Numbered from the stretch's first letter, positions 45,830 to 57,305 are shown. The stretch: 64,000 bases of DNA from Elephas maximus indicus (GCF_024166365.1 NC_064820.1:52863501-52927500); one strand, 5' to 3'. Notes: generated by a model from the letters alone, not told the origin. Program-made: numbers and translations.

Positions 45830-46735
45830 CTTCTTGGTGAAATGGCTGATTTCAGGGCTGAGACACAGAAAGTACAAGATAAGCCTGGGACATCTTGTGC
45901 CAGAATCCAATGAAGTGCTCAAAGAAAGATAGGTCATGTCAAAAGAATACAGACACCAGCTTGAAGCAGATTCCACTGCACTAATCTAAGAAAAATTGAG
46001 CGTAAAAATAACGATACAATCAGATTATAACCCCATGAATAAAACAGGAATTTGTGAGTACATACTGATATAAGTTAATTAAATGAATCAATTGAAAGTT
46101 TGATTAGGCAGAAAATATTACAGAGTTTCAAAGTAATTTCCGACGAAATTCTTATTGATGCAAAGGGAAAAAGAGCAACTTTACCATGGAGAAGCGCAGC
46201 GGACACACCACTTTAATAAAGTGACAATCATCCCTAAAGAGACAGGTGGAAATTGTGTGCTGTCTGATAGGATACAATGAGAACACAGCATCCCCTCTGT
46301 GATACGGCCAAAGGTACATACCCCAAATCTAATCTTATTGTAACAATATAACTAGCCTGAAATCTTCAGATGTTTCAAGGTCATGGGACTCAGGAAAGAC
46401 TGGAGCAGTTGCCAAGTGAAGGAGCCTAGAAACGTGGCAACTAATGGCAACATGTGATTCTGTAATGGAACCTTCTGCTGTAATGTACACTACAGGGACT
46501 TGTTGAAATTTAAATGGGGTATGAGGGTGAGGTGGTAACGTGGTAACGCATAAATCTCCTGATTTTAATGGTAACATTGTGATTACGTGGGAGCGTCTCC
46601 TTGGTGTAGGAAAAGCACCGTAATGTTTTAGAGAATAATGGGTCGTCAGGTCAGCAACTTACTCTCAAATGGTTCAGATGGAAAATAAGTTCTTTGTTCT
46701 ATACTTGAAACTCTTAGTTGGAGGTTGTTTGAGAA
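45830..46735 (+). repeat. Ancient L1 (L1ME-like) 3' end
   Basis: Matches the 3'UTR layout of old L1ME elements: GAGCAACTTTACCATGGAGA, ATCTTCAGATGTTTCAAGGTC with GGAAAGACTGGAGC, then CAACTTACTCTCAAATGGTT near the end. Strongly diverged. Confidence 0.68.
46603..46704 (+). repeat. Source-like copy of local duplication, segment 1
   Basis: The segment from GGTGTAGGAAAAGCAC to TTCTTTGTTCTATAC recurs at 48036-48136 with about 88% identity by eye, far closer than two independent L1ME copies should be. Confidence 0.75.
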
Positions 46736-47117
46736 GAATTAGGTCAACTCTTTGTGAGGAAGCTTGAATTAGCATAGACATTAAACCACAATGATAGTTG
46801 AGAAGTGTTTATCCGTTTATGTACTCAGGTACTGTTTTCCAAAGAAGTATTTGCCCTCAAATGGAAACAAAGTATATATTGTGATGTTTGTCCTAGTCCT
46901 AATTCATAATCTTTTGAAGTTAGTTTTGTATAGTTGGACTCACATACTTCACAGTAAAAGGCAAACCTTGGAAATTAACAATTTAGGATGTGCTGACGTA
47001 GAAGGAAACTGGCACATCATGTTTTGTTAAAAATAAACTACTCCTGATAAGACATCTTTGCTCTTCATGCATAACAATGGATTTCAGGTAATATGTTGTT
47101 ATGATAGAAATAATAAA

Positions 47118-47331
47118 CCAAAAAACAAATCAGTTGCTGTTGAGTCCTTCTGACTTATGCCATCCCCATGTGCATCAGAGTAGAACTGTGTTCCACAGGG
47201 TTTTCAGTGACTGATTTTTTGAAAGTAGGTCACCCGGCCAGTCTTCCAAGGTGCCTGCGTGTGGACTCGAACCAACAACCTTTGATTAACAGCAAAGGAA
47301 ACATTAACAGTTTGCACCATCCGGGACTCCG
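47118..47331 (-). mobile_element. AfroSINE (longer subtype)
   Basis: Reverse copy flanked by the 13-bp duplication TAGAAATAATAAA at 47105-47117 and 47332-47344, identical. Confidence 0.92.
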
Positions 47332-47525
47332 TAGAAATAATAAATATCTTCAAAAATGATGCTATCCTTTACACAAAAAATACCACTTTTTCTGGTACTT
47401 TTAAGTTATTGTGGTTATTTTAACAAATGTATCTCACTCCTAAGACCACATCTTTTTATAGTCTCACATAGTTCTGAGAACTTGAAAGCAAATATAGGTG
47501 CGTCATTTGATTGATCTTGAATCCC

Positions 47526-47580
47526 AAAGTGCCTTCGTGATTTAGTCAAGAAACAGAGCTAGCTAATAGCTGTAACAGGG
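47526..47580 (+). repeat. Source-like copy of local duplication, segment 2
   Basis: The segment AAAGTGCCTTCGTGATTTAG through AGCTAATAGCTGTAACAGG recurs at 48137-48191, directly joined to the copy of segment 1. Confidence 0.8.
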
Positions 47581-47670
47581 TTCCTGGTTTGCATTCTAGA
47601 ACTCTATCCAGGACGTGATGCCTCTTCATAAAAGGTCTTCAGAGGGGCCCTGGCAGGAGGTGTAGTTTTA

Positions 47671-47776
47671 AATATATGTACCTAAATGTCCACACTTTTA
47701 AATATATGTACCTAAACGTCCACACTTTTAAATATATGTACCTAAACGTCCACGCTTTTAAATATATGTACCTAAA
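47671..47776 (+). repeat. 30-bp minisatellite, about 3.5 copies
   Basis: Units start at 47671, 47701, 47731 and 47761 (partial), each containing AATATATGTACCTAAA(T/C)G followed by TCCAC. Nearly identical. Confidence 0.95.
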
Positions 47777-47837
47777 ACCATGTGGTACAAGACCTTATAC
47801 CACATGGCCGCTTGAACATTGTTATCATTTTAAATAA

Positions 47838-48000
47838 CTGAAAGGTTGGAGGTTTGAATCCACCCAGAAGTGGCTTGGAAGAAAGGCCTTAAGATCTACT
47901 TGGAAAGATCACACCCACTGAAAACCCTGTGGAGCACAGTTTTACTCTGACACACATGGGGTCACCATGAGTCAGAATCGACTGTATGGCAGTGGGTCTA
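47838..48000 (+). mobile_element. AfroSINE (diverged subtype)
   Basis: Forward copy missing most of the A-box side: AGGTTTGAATCCACCCAGAA, GGGGTCACCATGAGTCAGAA and CGACTGTATGGCAGTGGGT. Confidence 0.82.
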
Positions 48001-48035
48001 ATTTTTAGTCTTCCGAAGAATCAGACAGAGGTGAT

Positions 48036-48191
48036 GGTGTAGGAAAAGCACAATAATGTTTTAGAGGATTATGGGTCATCAAGTCAGCAACTTACTCTCC
48101 AGTGGTTCAGTGGGAAAAAAGTTCTTTGTTCTATACAAAGTGCCTTTGTGATTTAGTCAAGAGAACAGAGCTAGCTAATAGCTGTAACAGG
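48036..48191 (+). repeat. Composite duplicate of 46603-46704 plus 47526-47580
   Basis: Two segments that are 822 bp apart upstream are fused here without a spacer, after TTCTATAC. Either a 1.4-kb tandem duplication later lost its middle, or this is a templated insertion. Confidence 0.78.
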
Positions 48192-48203
48192 TTTGGATTA
48201 AAT

Positions 48204-48401
48204 CAGGGCTTTGGGCTCCTGTCGACAGTTGGGGCTGGATAAGTCTTTGTCTGGGTGGGTGGTACTGTGCATTGTAGGTTATTAGTGTCTCTTGTCCCTA
48301 CCTACTAGCTAGCTACCAATACCACCCTCCCCCCAAATATGTCTCCAGACATTGCCAGATTTTCCCTGGGGGACAAAATCATCCCTCGTTGAGAACCACT
48401 G
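48204..48401 (-). mobile_element. MER5A-like hAT-Charlie MITE
   Basis: Right end CTCGTTGAGAACCACTG and left end CAGGGCTTTGGGCTCC, with GTCTCCAGACATTGCC and GGGGGACAAAATCATCC between them. Confidence 0.78.
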
Positions 48402-49022
48402 AACAAGATCTAAGCCCTTTGAAAGAATAACCTGGTTGTGAAACATTTTTAAAATCCAGAGTGTTTATAAAGAGCAGAAATCTTATTCAAACTTTTGAGT
48501 TTTTATTTTTAAGAGCTTTATTTATCACAAACTTCACTGGTGAAATATCTCCAAGATCCATGTAAATTCAAAGTCCATGAGGAGGAGGCTTGAAACACAG
48601 GCATTTCCCCTGCCCTTCAAAATGTATTTTATTAAAAAAATCATATTTTGAAGGAAAGATCAATGTATAGTCTTGTATAATCAGGTTTTAAAAATAGTTT
48701 TATAAGGCTATATAAAAGTGCACATTGTTCTTTTTTTTTTTTTAACTAGCCAAAAATGGCATTCTTGACCAATATTTACCACGTTATGAAAAAATATAAA
48801 AATCTCCTATCTGGTCTATTACCTGTTCCTACCTTATAAAGTCTGACTTATAAATGGCCCCCATCTGGAGTTTATTTTCTTGACAAACCTTCCTTCTTTT
48901 ATCTGTCACTACTAAACCTTCAGAGAATCTTATCTCAGTTGTTACTGACACATTGTTACACTGTCCCCCAACCCCTCAGGGACCTTCAGGCACCATGAAC
49001 TCAGCTGTTCAAACTCTCTCTC

Positions 49023-49170
49023 GCTGGGGTATGGGACGGAGGAATCGAGGTAGCTTTACCCCTCTTTGCTTCCTCCTACTGCACTTAATGGCAAGGGCTG
49101 GGGTATGGGACGGAGGAATCGAGGTAGCTTTACCCCTCTTTGCTTCCTCCTACTGCACTTAATGGCAAGG
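49023..49170 (+). repeat. 74-bp perfect tandem duplication
   Basis: The segment GCTGGGGTATGGGACGGAGG to ACTTAATGGCAAG occurs twice with a 74-bp offset and no visible mismatch. The duplication is recent, and the open frame across it is incidental. Confidence 0.93.
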
Positions 49171-49701
49171 GTTGGGATAGGACTATTATATTCCTAGAAC
49201 CCAGAAATAGAACTCTAAGTGCATTGTCTATAAGCAATATTATACTTGGTGGTTAGTTTAATGCTACAGTTACGTCATAATATGGTTTAAGTGGCTTTTA
49301 TAATTTGGCATCAGACCTCATGGCTGTATATATTACTTTGATGAGGAAACATATTCTGAGTTCCAAACCTGGTTTATTAAGTATTGCATTTCTGTAATAG
49401 GGATGCATATTTATAAGGCTATATAACTCATAATGGTAAAATTAAGATTTGTTAAAATAATTTAAATTATCCATATTGATAGCCCTCAATATATCTGTAG
49501 GTGAGGGAGAGAGAATGTTTATCCTAATCATCTCTTTTTCTTACACTTTTCTGTAAGTCAAGTCCAGACTCTTCCAAGGTTTTAAAGTACAGAGGAGAGC
49601 ATTTTGAGGATTTAGAGAGAATGTTTATTATTAATCAGAGAGCTAGTTGAACTTGATTCTGATTTAAGTAAAAGCAAATCTTAAAACCCAGTGCAGTCGT
49701 C

Positions 49702-49761
49702 TTGTGTTCGTCTCTTTTTCCTTTCCCTATTTTGTGTTCGTCTCTTTTTCCTTTCCCTATT
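49702..49761 (+). repeat. 30-bp tandem duplication
   Basis: TTGTGTTCGTCTCTTTTTCC followed by TTTCCCTAT occurs twice in tandem, identical. Confidence 0.9.
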
Positions 49762-52692
49762 TACTTCAACTAAATGGGGTCCCAATATTGAATATGTGAA
49801 AATGTTACTTTAATTTTAAGTAGACATTGCAGCACATTTATTTCATTTGAAAATGCTGACAGTATAAATTATACATCACTTCTAGCAATGTGTATTTTAA
49901 AAAGGAATATGTGAAAAATATTTAAGTAAAGACTATAAATTTTGCTATTTTGCATGAAATAATAAAAGGCGTAAACGAGAATGCTGCCCATACAGCGTCT
50001 TCAACCCCCATCTCCTCTGAAGAGGGAGGAAAAAAAATCTTACCAATCTTTGGAACAACTATTACATGATGTTACTCTTGTGTTGGCATTTTTTGCCACT
50101 AACTGTAAAAGAATGCCTGCTGGAAAATTTCCAGCAATGATTAAGAAAGGGGAGTTGAGTATGATAACTTGAGGAATGTGGTTTATGATTTTGGCACCAT
50201 CATTCAATATTTATGCAATTTTCCTGATTCTCAGTTCTTAAGAAATGAGCTCTGTGGCGGTGACGTATTTGTCAAAGCACTGAGCTGGCCATATTGCATT
50301 TTGAAACTCCAAGTAGCAAGTCAGTGGCAGAACTTGGATTAGAACACAAAATTCCTGCCTCTCCGTTTTTACTTCTTTTCGTGACTCAGCTTAATCCTTT
50401 CAGGGAAGCCTTCAGACCACATCTGCCTGGATACCCTGCCAGTTTCCTTTAACACCAGCGTTAGCTGAATCAGCCTCCTGCCAGCTGTCCTATTACTAGA
50501 AGCAATAAGGTTTACATTCTCACTTTTTTGAGTAATGTTGGCTAAACAAAGAGCCGCTGACTTTTCTATTCTAACACCTTCTGTAGACTGCCCTGCTTTC
50601 CCATTCAAGGCATTTTTGTATATTGCCTCTTAAAAGGACTTTTCCCAGACAAGGATCACAACAGTTATTCATGTATTTTTGCACTGGGACTTGTCCAGTG
50701 GAAATGGGAGCCTTAGTATGATTCATGATTTAAAGGGAATATGAAGTTAGGTACAGGTGGTGTCTGGTTAATGGATGTATGATTTTATTCTTAATATATG
50801 AATTTCCAATCGCAAGTGGTCACAATAGCTAGTATATTCTGGAACTACCCAAACTTCCTACTTCTGTAACTTGGTTTTCCTTCTCCTATTCCTTTAACTG
50901 CTATCAGCTTAGAACTGCCCACGCCAAGCCTGTGCCCCTGTCTCTCCTTGTTCTAATGCAGGTCCCAGGTAGGCACGTCCGTAGCTGGTCCTGGTAATAA
51001 GCAATGGGATAAGGGCCCCAGCCTTAGAACCCATCTCCGTGGCATTATCTTCATCCTCATTGCACCTCACTAGTCCCTCAAGGGTGTAGATCAGGTTTCA
51101 CACCCTGTAGCTCATGCACTAACTTATATAAAATACACAGGCTAGTTATAGTCAATACTATGAATGGGGGCTACTCTGATACCTTAATGCCTCTTTTAAT
51201 CACAAGTCGTGGGCCTGAATTTCTATTGTGATTCATGTAGCCCTCTATGGACCACATTTATTTAGCTTTATACTCCTCATCAGCATCAAGTATGTATGGT
51301 GTTTAAGTAAAATAAGAATAAGAATGATAAGAAGCATTTGTTTAGCTTCTGTAACTCTCATTGTTATGGGTCATAATAATGTCGTACAATCTGAAAAGGG
51401 TTATGGACTTGTTTCAGGGGGTAAAGAGTTTGGTGAGAACCCCAAGACTGACTTCTGTTGTGCAGTAGGCTAGTCAAAGAAAGGAGAAATCCCTAGCAAG
51501 CTTATGTTTTGCCGGCTTCACAGAAGAGATGATGTAATAGAACAACTCTTTCCTTCCTGTGCACCTCCTCCCAGCTTCCTGTCCATAAGTGAGTAGCATC
51601 TGTTTTGGTCTTCCTGTGATATTTTCTCGTTAATATAACCTCCAAATGAGCTATGCCCAAGAATAAAAAAAAAAAGAATCTTCATCATGAAAATGATGGT
51701 GTTACGAAGAGCTAGAGTAAGAGGGAGAAGATATGAATATGAATGAATGAATATTGAATATGAGTGGAAGCAAGGTTTTGTATTTCTCATAGCCCAGATG
51801 GAAACTCAGGACATAATTTCCTATATAATCATTGTCAGAAAGAAATATGACACTTCAGGCATGTTTTAGTCATAGGGTTATTTTATGGGAAAGTGCATTC
51901 CGGCTTCTAAAGCAGAATTAGAGATGATTAAATCTTTGGAACCAGCTTATTAGAGAGTTGGATTCTGGCTGGGTAGATTTTTTTATTAGGCAATCTTGTA
52001 AACACTGTGTGAATTGCCAAAGCAACAAAAGGGATTGCTAACTTTGATAACATTTTTCATACATATAGGAAAAGGAGGGCAGTAGGAATCTTGCCTTGCA
52101 CCCTTACACTAGGAGTAACTTTCAGAGTAGAGTGTAAAAAACATGTGAAATAAAAAAAGGGCCCAGATTTCATTTCAATTGAATTGAGTAGTTCAAAGAA
52201 TATAGCCAGGTTTACCATAGTTAAGCCTTTTCTCTCCTCTCTGACTTGTTTGATAGAATTGTGGTAGTTTTTCTGGGAGGGAAAATCTGATGCCCTAAAG
52301 TCAAAGGCATAGCAGTAGGAGTAAAATAATAACAGTAAAAATAATACAAATAAGAAGGTTTGATGAGAGGGGAGAGGTGGGAGCGGAAACCTTGTTTTTT
52401 TTAATAAAAGTTTTCAAAAGAATGGGCAAGAGACTGAAGAAAACAGGAAGTCAGTTATAGGCCTAGGGCGTGCTGAACTGTAGCCATTGCTGGAAAACAA
52501 ATACCGAACAGACTCTCGCTATGCGTCCGTTTTAACGTCTCATCCTCTAGTGCGCAGGTCTTGGTATTTTGTTCTTTTTTCATACTTGTTGTTATGATCT
52601 CTCTGTCCCTCTTGAATCAGCTTGATGGCAACAAGTTTGAGAACAAATAGCACTTGCAGAAAGTCATAAAAATATCCTACCAAAAAAAAAAA

Positions 52693-52940
52693 AAATTAAT
52701 GCCATTCAATGAGTCAACAACGGTGCCATGGGAAAACAAGCAAAGTACTGCAAACTAAAACTCAGCTCTGGATGAGAAACCACTTTCTCATTAACAGCTT
52801 TGGATTCCAGTGTTGAAAAGGAATCTCAGTTAACCTGCTTTAGTAGCAATATTAAAACAAAAGTATAAATAGAATGTAAATATTTTAAACATACTTATTA
52901 AATCAGTTATTAGTGTTTTCCCCAATTATATGCCCAGGCC
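52693..52940 (+). repeat. Direct repeat D1, upstream of EMB exon 2
   Basis: About 245 bp (AATGAGTCAACAACGGTGCC, AAACTCAGCTCTGGATGAG, ATAAATAGAATGTAAATATT) recurs at 53908-54150 at roughly 85% identity. The pair brackets exon 2. Confidence 0.82.
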
Positions 52941-53447
52941 TCTGTATTTCCTTCCTTTCATATGCATGTTGTTGAGATCTCTCTGTCCCTGCAAAATCAA
53001 CCTGATGGCAGCAGGTCTGGTTTGGGGGATTTCTGTTCCTCTTTTCATTGTTCTTTGTTTTCTCATCTTCTCTCTTTGCCTCATGTCTTTCCCTTTTCTG
53101 GCACTTTTATTAATTCCTAAATGTCTTAGTTAATTTATGTTTTGTAGGAAAGTACTCTAAGTTTAGGATAAGAAAACGAACATTTTTCTAAAAAGCTACT
53201 GATGTAAATCTGTAGGAGTTTTTAGGTTAAAAAGAGCGTAGAAAAAATTGGAAATTTGGTCACATTAAATAGCCTAAGATATTTCTGAAATCTTCACATT
53301 ATAGAAGACCTTGTTAACCAAAGCTTCCAGGAAACATTATTTTTTCATTAACATACACAACAGCATTTTAACTGTTGAGCCTGGCTTTTACGTTATCATT
53401 TAGATCATTTCGATAAGAATATTAATCCCGTGTTCTTTCTCTCACAG

Positions 53448-53537
53448 GTTCACCTTTTACAAGTCTGCCTGCCAGAGAAGAAATGATGGCAAAATACTCT
53501 AACCTTTCCTTGGAGATTCATAACATATCACTGACTG
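53448..53537 (+). CDS. EMB: EMB exon 2: start of the mature embigin ectodomain
   Basis: A 90-bp exon between acceptor GTTCTTTCTCTCACAG and donor CTGACTG followed by GTAAATG. It is symmetric (phase 1 in and out). Joined to exon 1 it encodes GSPFTSLPAREEMMAKYSNL followed by SLEIHNISLT, with two N-glycosylation sequons (N-L-S and N-I-S). These residues closely resemble the embigin segment that precedes the first Ig domain. The outgoing phase matches the incoming phase of pseudogene exon 3, which starts EHSS, confirming the gene model. Exon 3 of the live gene was not found in the remaining 10.4 kb, so it lies beyond the window. The exon sits between direct repeats D1 and D2. Confidence 0.9.
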
Positions 53538-53907
53538 GTAAATGCATTATGTTTTGAATAATATGATGCCAAAATAAGTTTTGGTTTGTTTTTAGTTAAG
53601 CTAGTTCTTTTTGCTTCATAAAATGCTGTCAATCCCCGCTTGTGGTTTTGTAGGAGAAACTTCAGTACCTTCTATAGTTATAATGTAGTATGATGAGAAT
53701 CTAAGTCCTCTGAGAGCAGAGAGGAGGAAGCTATTCTGACTTGGTAGAGCTAGAAAAGGTTCTCAAGAAGAAGGGACCCCTGAGCGGGGGAGGATTAGTT
53801 TAGTTTGCAGAGTCTCTTAGGTTTTCATCAATTTCTGCTCATTATAATCACTCTGCATTGAGAGGAGAATTCATGCATTCCCTGGAAGACCCTGAGCCAG
53901 AGAAAAA

Positions 53908-54150
53908 TTAATGATATCGAATGAGTCAATGACAGTGCCATTGAGAAACAAGCAAAGTGCTCCGAACTAAAACTCAGCTCTGGGTAGGAATACCACTTGC
54001 TCATTCACAGTTTTGGACTCCAGTGTTGCAAAAGTAATCTCAGTTAACCTGATTTAGTAACAATATTAAAATAAAAGTATAAATAGAATGTAGGCATTTT
54101 AAATATGTTAAGTCAATTATTTGTTTTTTCCCCCAGTTATATGCACAGTC
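53908..54150 (+). repeat. Direct repeat D2, downstream of EMB exon 2
   Basis: Second copy of the 52693-52940 block (AATGAGTCAATGACAGTGCC, AAACTCAGCTCTGGGTAGG, ATAAATAGAATGTAGGCATT). Confidence 0.82.
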
Positions 54151-54199
54151 TTTGTCTCTAGTCTTAAGAGCTATTGTTTTATTTCTATTTAATATGAAT

Positions 54200-54560
54200 A
54201 AAACATGGGTTTTTTCCCCACATTGATACCTATGGAATGTTTGCACTGAGCTTTTTGTTAGAGTATTTTTGTGACTTTGTGCAAATCCTATTTGGTCCCA
54301 AGTATCCCTATGTCAATATTTGGAGTTCATTCTTACTTTTAAAAGTATATACATTTCTTTGTTGTTGTTTGTTCTTTTTTCTTTTCATATTCTAGTTTTT
54401 GTTTACCTCTGTTAGGGTGAAATGTTTCTTTAAGAGAGATTCATGTGAAAACATAAGTTTGCAAATTCTTTGACCAACCTGGCAGTGTGGGCAGCATCTC
54501 ACTCCTCTTTACCCAGCACAGCTGTAGGCTGGGAAACAAACGGTCAGTTTCCCAGGGCAA
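54200..54560 (+). repeat. Intronic threefold repeat, copy 1
   Basis: Pattern: GGAGTTCATTCTTAC, then a T-rich run, GGGTGAAATGTTTC, TTTGCAAATTCTTTGACCAA, CCTGGCAGTGTGGGCAGC and GGCTGGGAAACAAAC. The same order recurs near 55.3-55.62 and 56.18-56.48 kb. Confidence 0.6.
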
Positions 54561-54621
54561 GAACAAAGAATGGAGGTTTTAATCAATGCCAGACTGGTTA
54601 TAGATTTACTTAACCTGACTG

Positions 54622-54828
54622 GGGAGCCATGGTGGCGCAGTGGTTAAAGCACTTGGCTGCTAAGCAAAAGGCCGGCGGTTCGAACCCACTAGCCTCTCTG
54701 TGAGAGAAAGATTTGGCGATCTGCTTCCTTAAAGATTTACAGCCTTGGAAACCCTATGCTGGCAGTTCTGCTCTGTCATATAGGGTCAGTGTGAGTTAGA
54801 ATCAACTCTTCAGCAGTGGGTTTTGGAT
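54622..54828 (+). mobile_element. AfroSINE (longer subtype)
   Basis: A clean forward copy: GGAGCCATGGTGGCGCAGTG, CCGGCGGTTCGAACCCACTA, the GGCGATCTGCTTCCTTAAAG linker and TAGAATCAACTCTTCAGCAG. Flanks TACTTAACC and GATTTAACC suggest the target duplication. Confidence 0.92.
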
Positions 54829-54881
54829 TTAACCTTTTTGGAGGGCTTAAATCCAGATACTCTTACTCTGATAAAAAAAAA

Positions 54882-55048
54882 TGAACCAAACCCAGTGCCC
54901 TGTAGTCGTTTCCAGCTCCTATCGACCTTTTATAGGACAGAGTAGAACTGCCCCATAGAGTTTCCAAGGAGCGCTTGGCAGATTCAGACTGCCCACCCTT
55001 TGGTTTGCAGCCACAGCACTTAAACACTACACCACCAGGGTTTCCCTT
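54882..55048 (-). mobile_element. AfroSINE
   Basis: Reverse copy from AACCAAACCCAGTGCCCTGT to ACCACCAGGGTTTCCC. Confidence 0.9.
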
Positions 55049-55299
55049 AATCTAATAGTGCTTTTAAAACCAGTATTCCTCCTATGACAAAGGTGTGTTG
55101 CAACAGAATTTTGAAACTTTGGATCTGTGAGTTGAGAACTAGATGCTGAATTTTCACGTAGATTCTTCCTCTGGCTGCATCCTTGCATCAAAACGTTTGG
55201 TTTTAGGAGCAGCCTTTGCAGATATGTAGAATTCAGATTTGAAGATGTACTCAGGATTATTAGGGGGTTTCTTTATGATAGGGTTTCTTCTTACTGTTG

Positions 55300-55620
55300 T
55301 CACTAGGTTTTTTAATCTACTTCTTCCTGAATGGAATGCTTTCATATTGTCCTGTCATCGTTTACATATGCCAGTATCAGTGGATATTATTGTTCATGTT
55401 ATCTGTAAATAACACAATATTGTTCTTATCCTTTCCTCTTTCCCTCTGGGCATTTTAGAAGTTTATTTCCTTGTTAGGATAAAATGTTTCCTGTAGAAAG
55501 ATTCAAACACAATACATACTTTGCAAATTTAGGGACCAGCCTGACGACATTGGCCCAGCTCTTCATATACTTACTTGAAAATGCTTGAAATTGGGAAACA
55601 AAGGGTTGTGTTATTGGGAG
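55300..55620 (+). repeat. Intronic threefold repeat, copy 2
   Basis: Collinear with copy 1: TGGAATGCTTTCATATTG, TTGTTAGGATAAAATGTTTC, TTTGCAAATTTAGGGACCAG, CCTGACGACATTGGCCCAGC and ATTGGGAAACAAAGGG. Confidence 0.6.
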
Positions 55621-55724
55621 AATGATAACATAGCCTTTGGTTCATGAAAGTCTAGTTGCTTAGTGATTTTATGTGTTTAAAATGTTGCTAATTATTTACT
55701 TCACAAACACGTGGTAATTTATAC

Positions 55725-55890
55725 CATGTGTGTATTTACATCTAATCGTCTTAACGACCCTTTGAAGCAGGTACTAATATTATTTGTAATTTGCAGATGC
55801 GAAAGCGGGGCACAACTAAATTCAGTCACACGGGTTGTACCTGGGTTTTTAACCCAGGCGCTTTGATGTCAGAGCGTGCTATTAACCATT
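55725..55890 (+). repeat. MIR element
   Basis: MIR-like order: ACATCTAATCGTCTTAACGA, TGAAGCAGGTACTAATATTA, TTTGCAGATGCGAAAGCGGG and GGTTTTTAACCCAGGCGCTT. Confidence 0.75.
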
Positions 55891-56179
55891 ATGCATTCAG
55901 CCTTTCTCAGTGCCCAGTTATTCATACCTTTTAACAAACAGTATTATTAAAACAATTACACCTCTTTAAAATAAATTGACATTACCTTTAAAATAATGTA
56001 TTCAAAAATTATGAAAACAAAAGCTGTTTTAATTGTCTTATTCCTAGACTGGTTAGTCTTAGGAATTTCATTTGCTGGTGTTATGAATATTATTTGTGAA
56101 AGTACAATTGAATTTACTTTCACAAATAATAAATAAATTTTTATAATGAATAAAAATTTTTCCTCTCTGATATCACTGG

Positions 56180-56480
56180 ATTTGTCAAACTGATCTTTTG
56201 ATAACAGAGTGTTTTTACACCACTGTGTTGGATTTCCCAATCTCAGAATTTGGAATTCATTGTGTTTCTGCAATTAGAGTATTACTATAGCGTTACTTTT
56301 ATTTTTTCTTTTCCTTGACCTATTTTAGAGTTTGGTGTCTCAATCAATGTGTTATAGTTTAACCAAAGAGGTTACAATCAAAACAACAGGCTGTAGTTTT
56401 CTTGACCAGCCTGGTAATGTTGGTGTATTGACCCAGTGGCACGTTTTTATTTACCATGTTCAGACACAAGCTGCTAGTCT
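56180..56480 (+). repeat. Intronic threefold repeat, copy 3
   Basis: Collinear with copies 1 and 2: TTTGGAATTCATTGTGTTTC, TTTTAGAGTTTGGTG, TCTTGACCAGCCTGGTAATG and AAGCTGCTAGTCTGGCAAAG. Confidence 0.55.
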
Positions 56481-56929
56481 GGCAAAGTGCTGGTCAGCAA
56501 AGAGGTAGAGTAAGCAGACCCTGGAGTTGCAGATATGCAGAAAAATGCAGTGTAAGGCTTGGGATGATTACTTACGGTGAGGAAAGGCAGCCATGTTGCC
56601 TAGACCTAGCCAGGCAAAGGTGTGGGTTAGGGCTTCTCAAACTCCAGGGTCAAGTGCATGATCAATGCAGTTGAGAATAGAAAAAAAAGGGTGAGTCCTT
56701 TGCATTTGGCTACTCAGCGCTTTATTGGACAGAATATTCTAGAATGACTTGGAGTGAAGTGGCGATGTTTATGACGCTTCTCAGAAGCAGACTACCAGTT
56801 ACTAAATAAAATGTAAAGACTGTTGATGTGCAGAGAAAAATGTGTGAGTCCTAACATTCACAGAGAATGAGAGAAAGAGAAGATGGAAGAGAGACCCAGC
56901 ATGGCAGCACAAGTGGCAGTAGCTGCAAG

Positions 56930-57305
56930 CAGGGATTCTCCATATTTTGGAATGGTTAATTCTTTATTGTGGGGGAAATGTGCCCATTGTAGGATGTTTG
57001 GTAGCATCTCTAGCCTCCACCCACTAGATGCGAATAAAACCAAAAAACCAAACCCAGTGCAGTCGAGTCAATTCCGACTCATAGCAGCCCTATAGGACAG
57101 AGTAGAACTGCTCCATAGAGTTTCCAGGGAGCGCGTGGCAGATTCGAACTGCCAACCCTTTGGTTAGCAGCCGTAGCACTTAGCCACTACGCCACCAGGG
57201 TTTCCAGATGCAAATAGCACTTCCTAAGTTGTGACAACCAAAAACGTCTCAAGACATTGCTAACTGTCCATTGAGGAACAAAATCACCCCCTGTTGAGAA
57301 CCACG
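56930..57305 (+). mobile_element. MER5A-like hAT element split by an AfroSINE
   Basis: Left part CAGGGATTCTCCATATTTTG through CTCCACCCACTAGATGCGAA. The right part resumes at 57206 and ends CCCCTGTTGAGAACCACG. The AfroSINE sits between the halves. Confidence 0.8.
57037..57205 (-). mobile_element. AfroSINE nested in a MER5A-like element
   Basis: Flanked by the 11-bp duplication AGATGC(G/A)AATA at 57026-57036 and 57206-57216. The single difference is at a CpG, as expected from methylcytosine decay. Confidence 0.95.

Larger units (their letters stand above)
41471..53447 (+). other. EMB: EMB intron 1 (about 12.0 kb)
   Basis: Runs from donor GTGTGATGGG to acceptor GTTCTTTCTCTCACAG. It contains AfroSINEs, an old L1 end, MIR and MER5A-like remnants and several small tandem duplications listed separately. 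The stretches 44562-44990, 46736-47104 and 48402-52692 otherwise show nothing I can name. Confidence 0.83.

Noticed and set aside
54420-56420. The threefold intronic blocks as duplicated EMB exons
   Set aside because: Although each has a T-rich tract before an AG, the following sequence has no shared open frame and no likeness to embigin.
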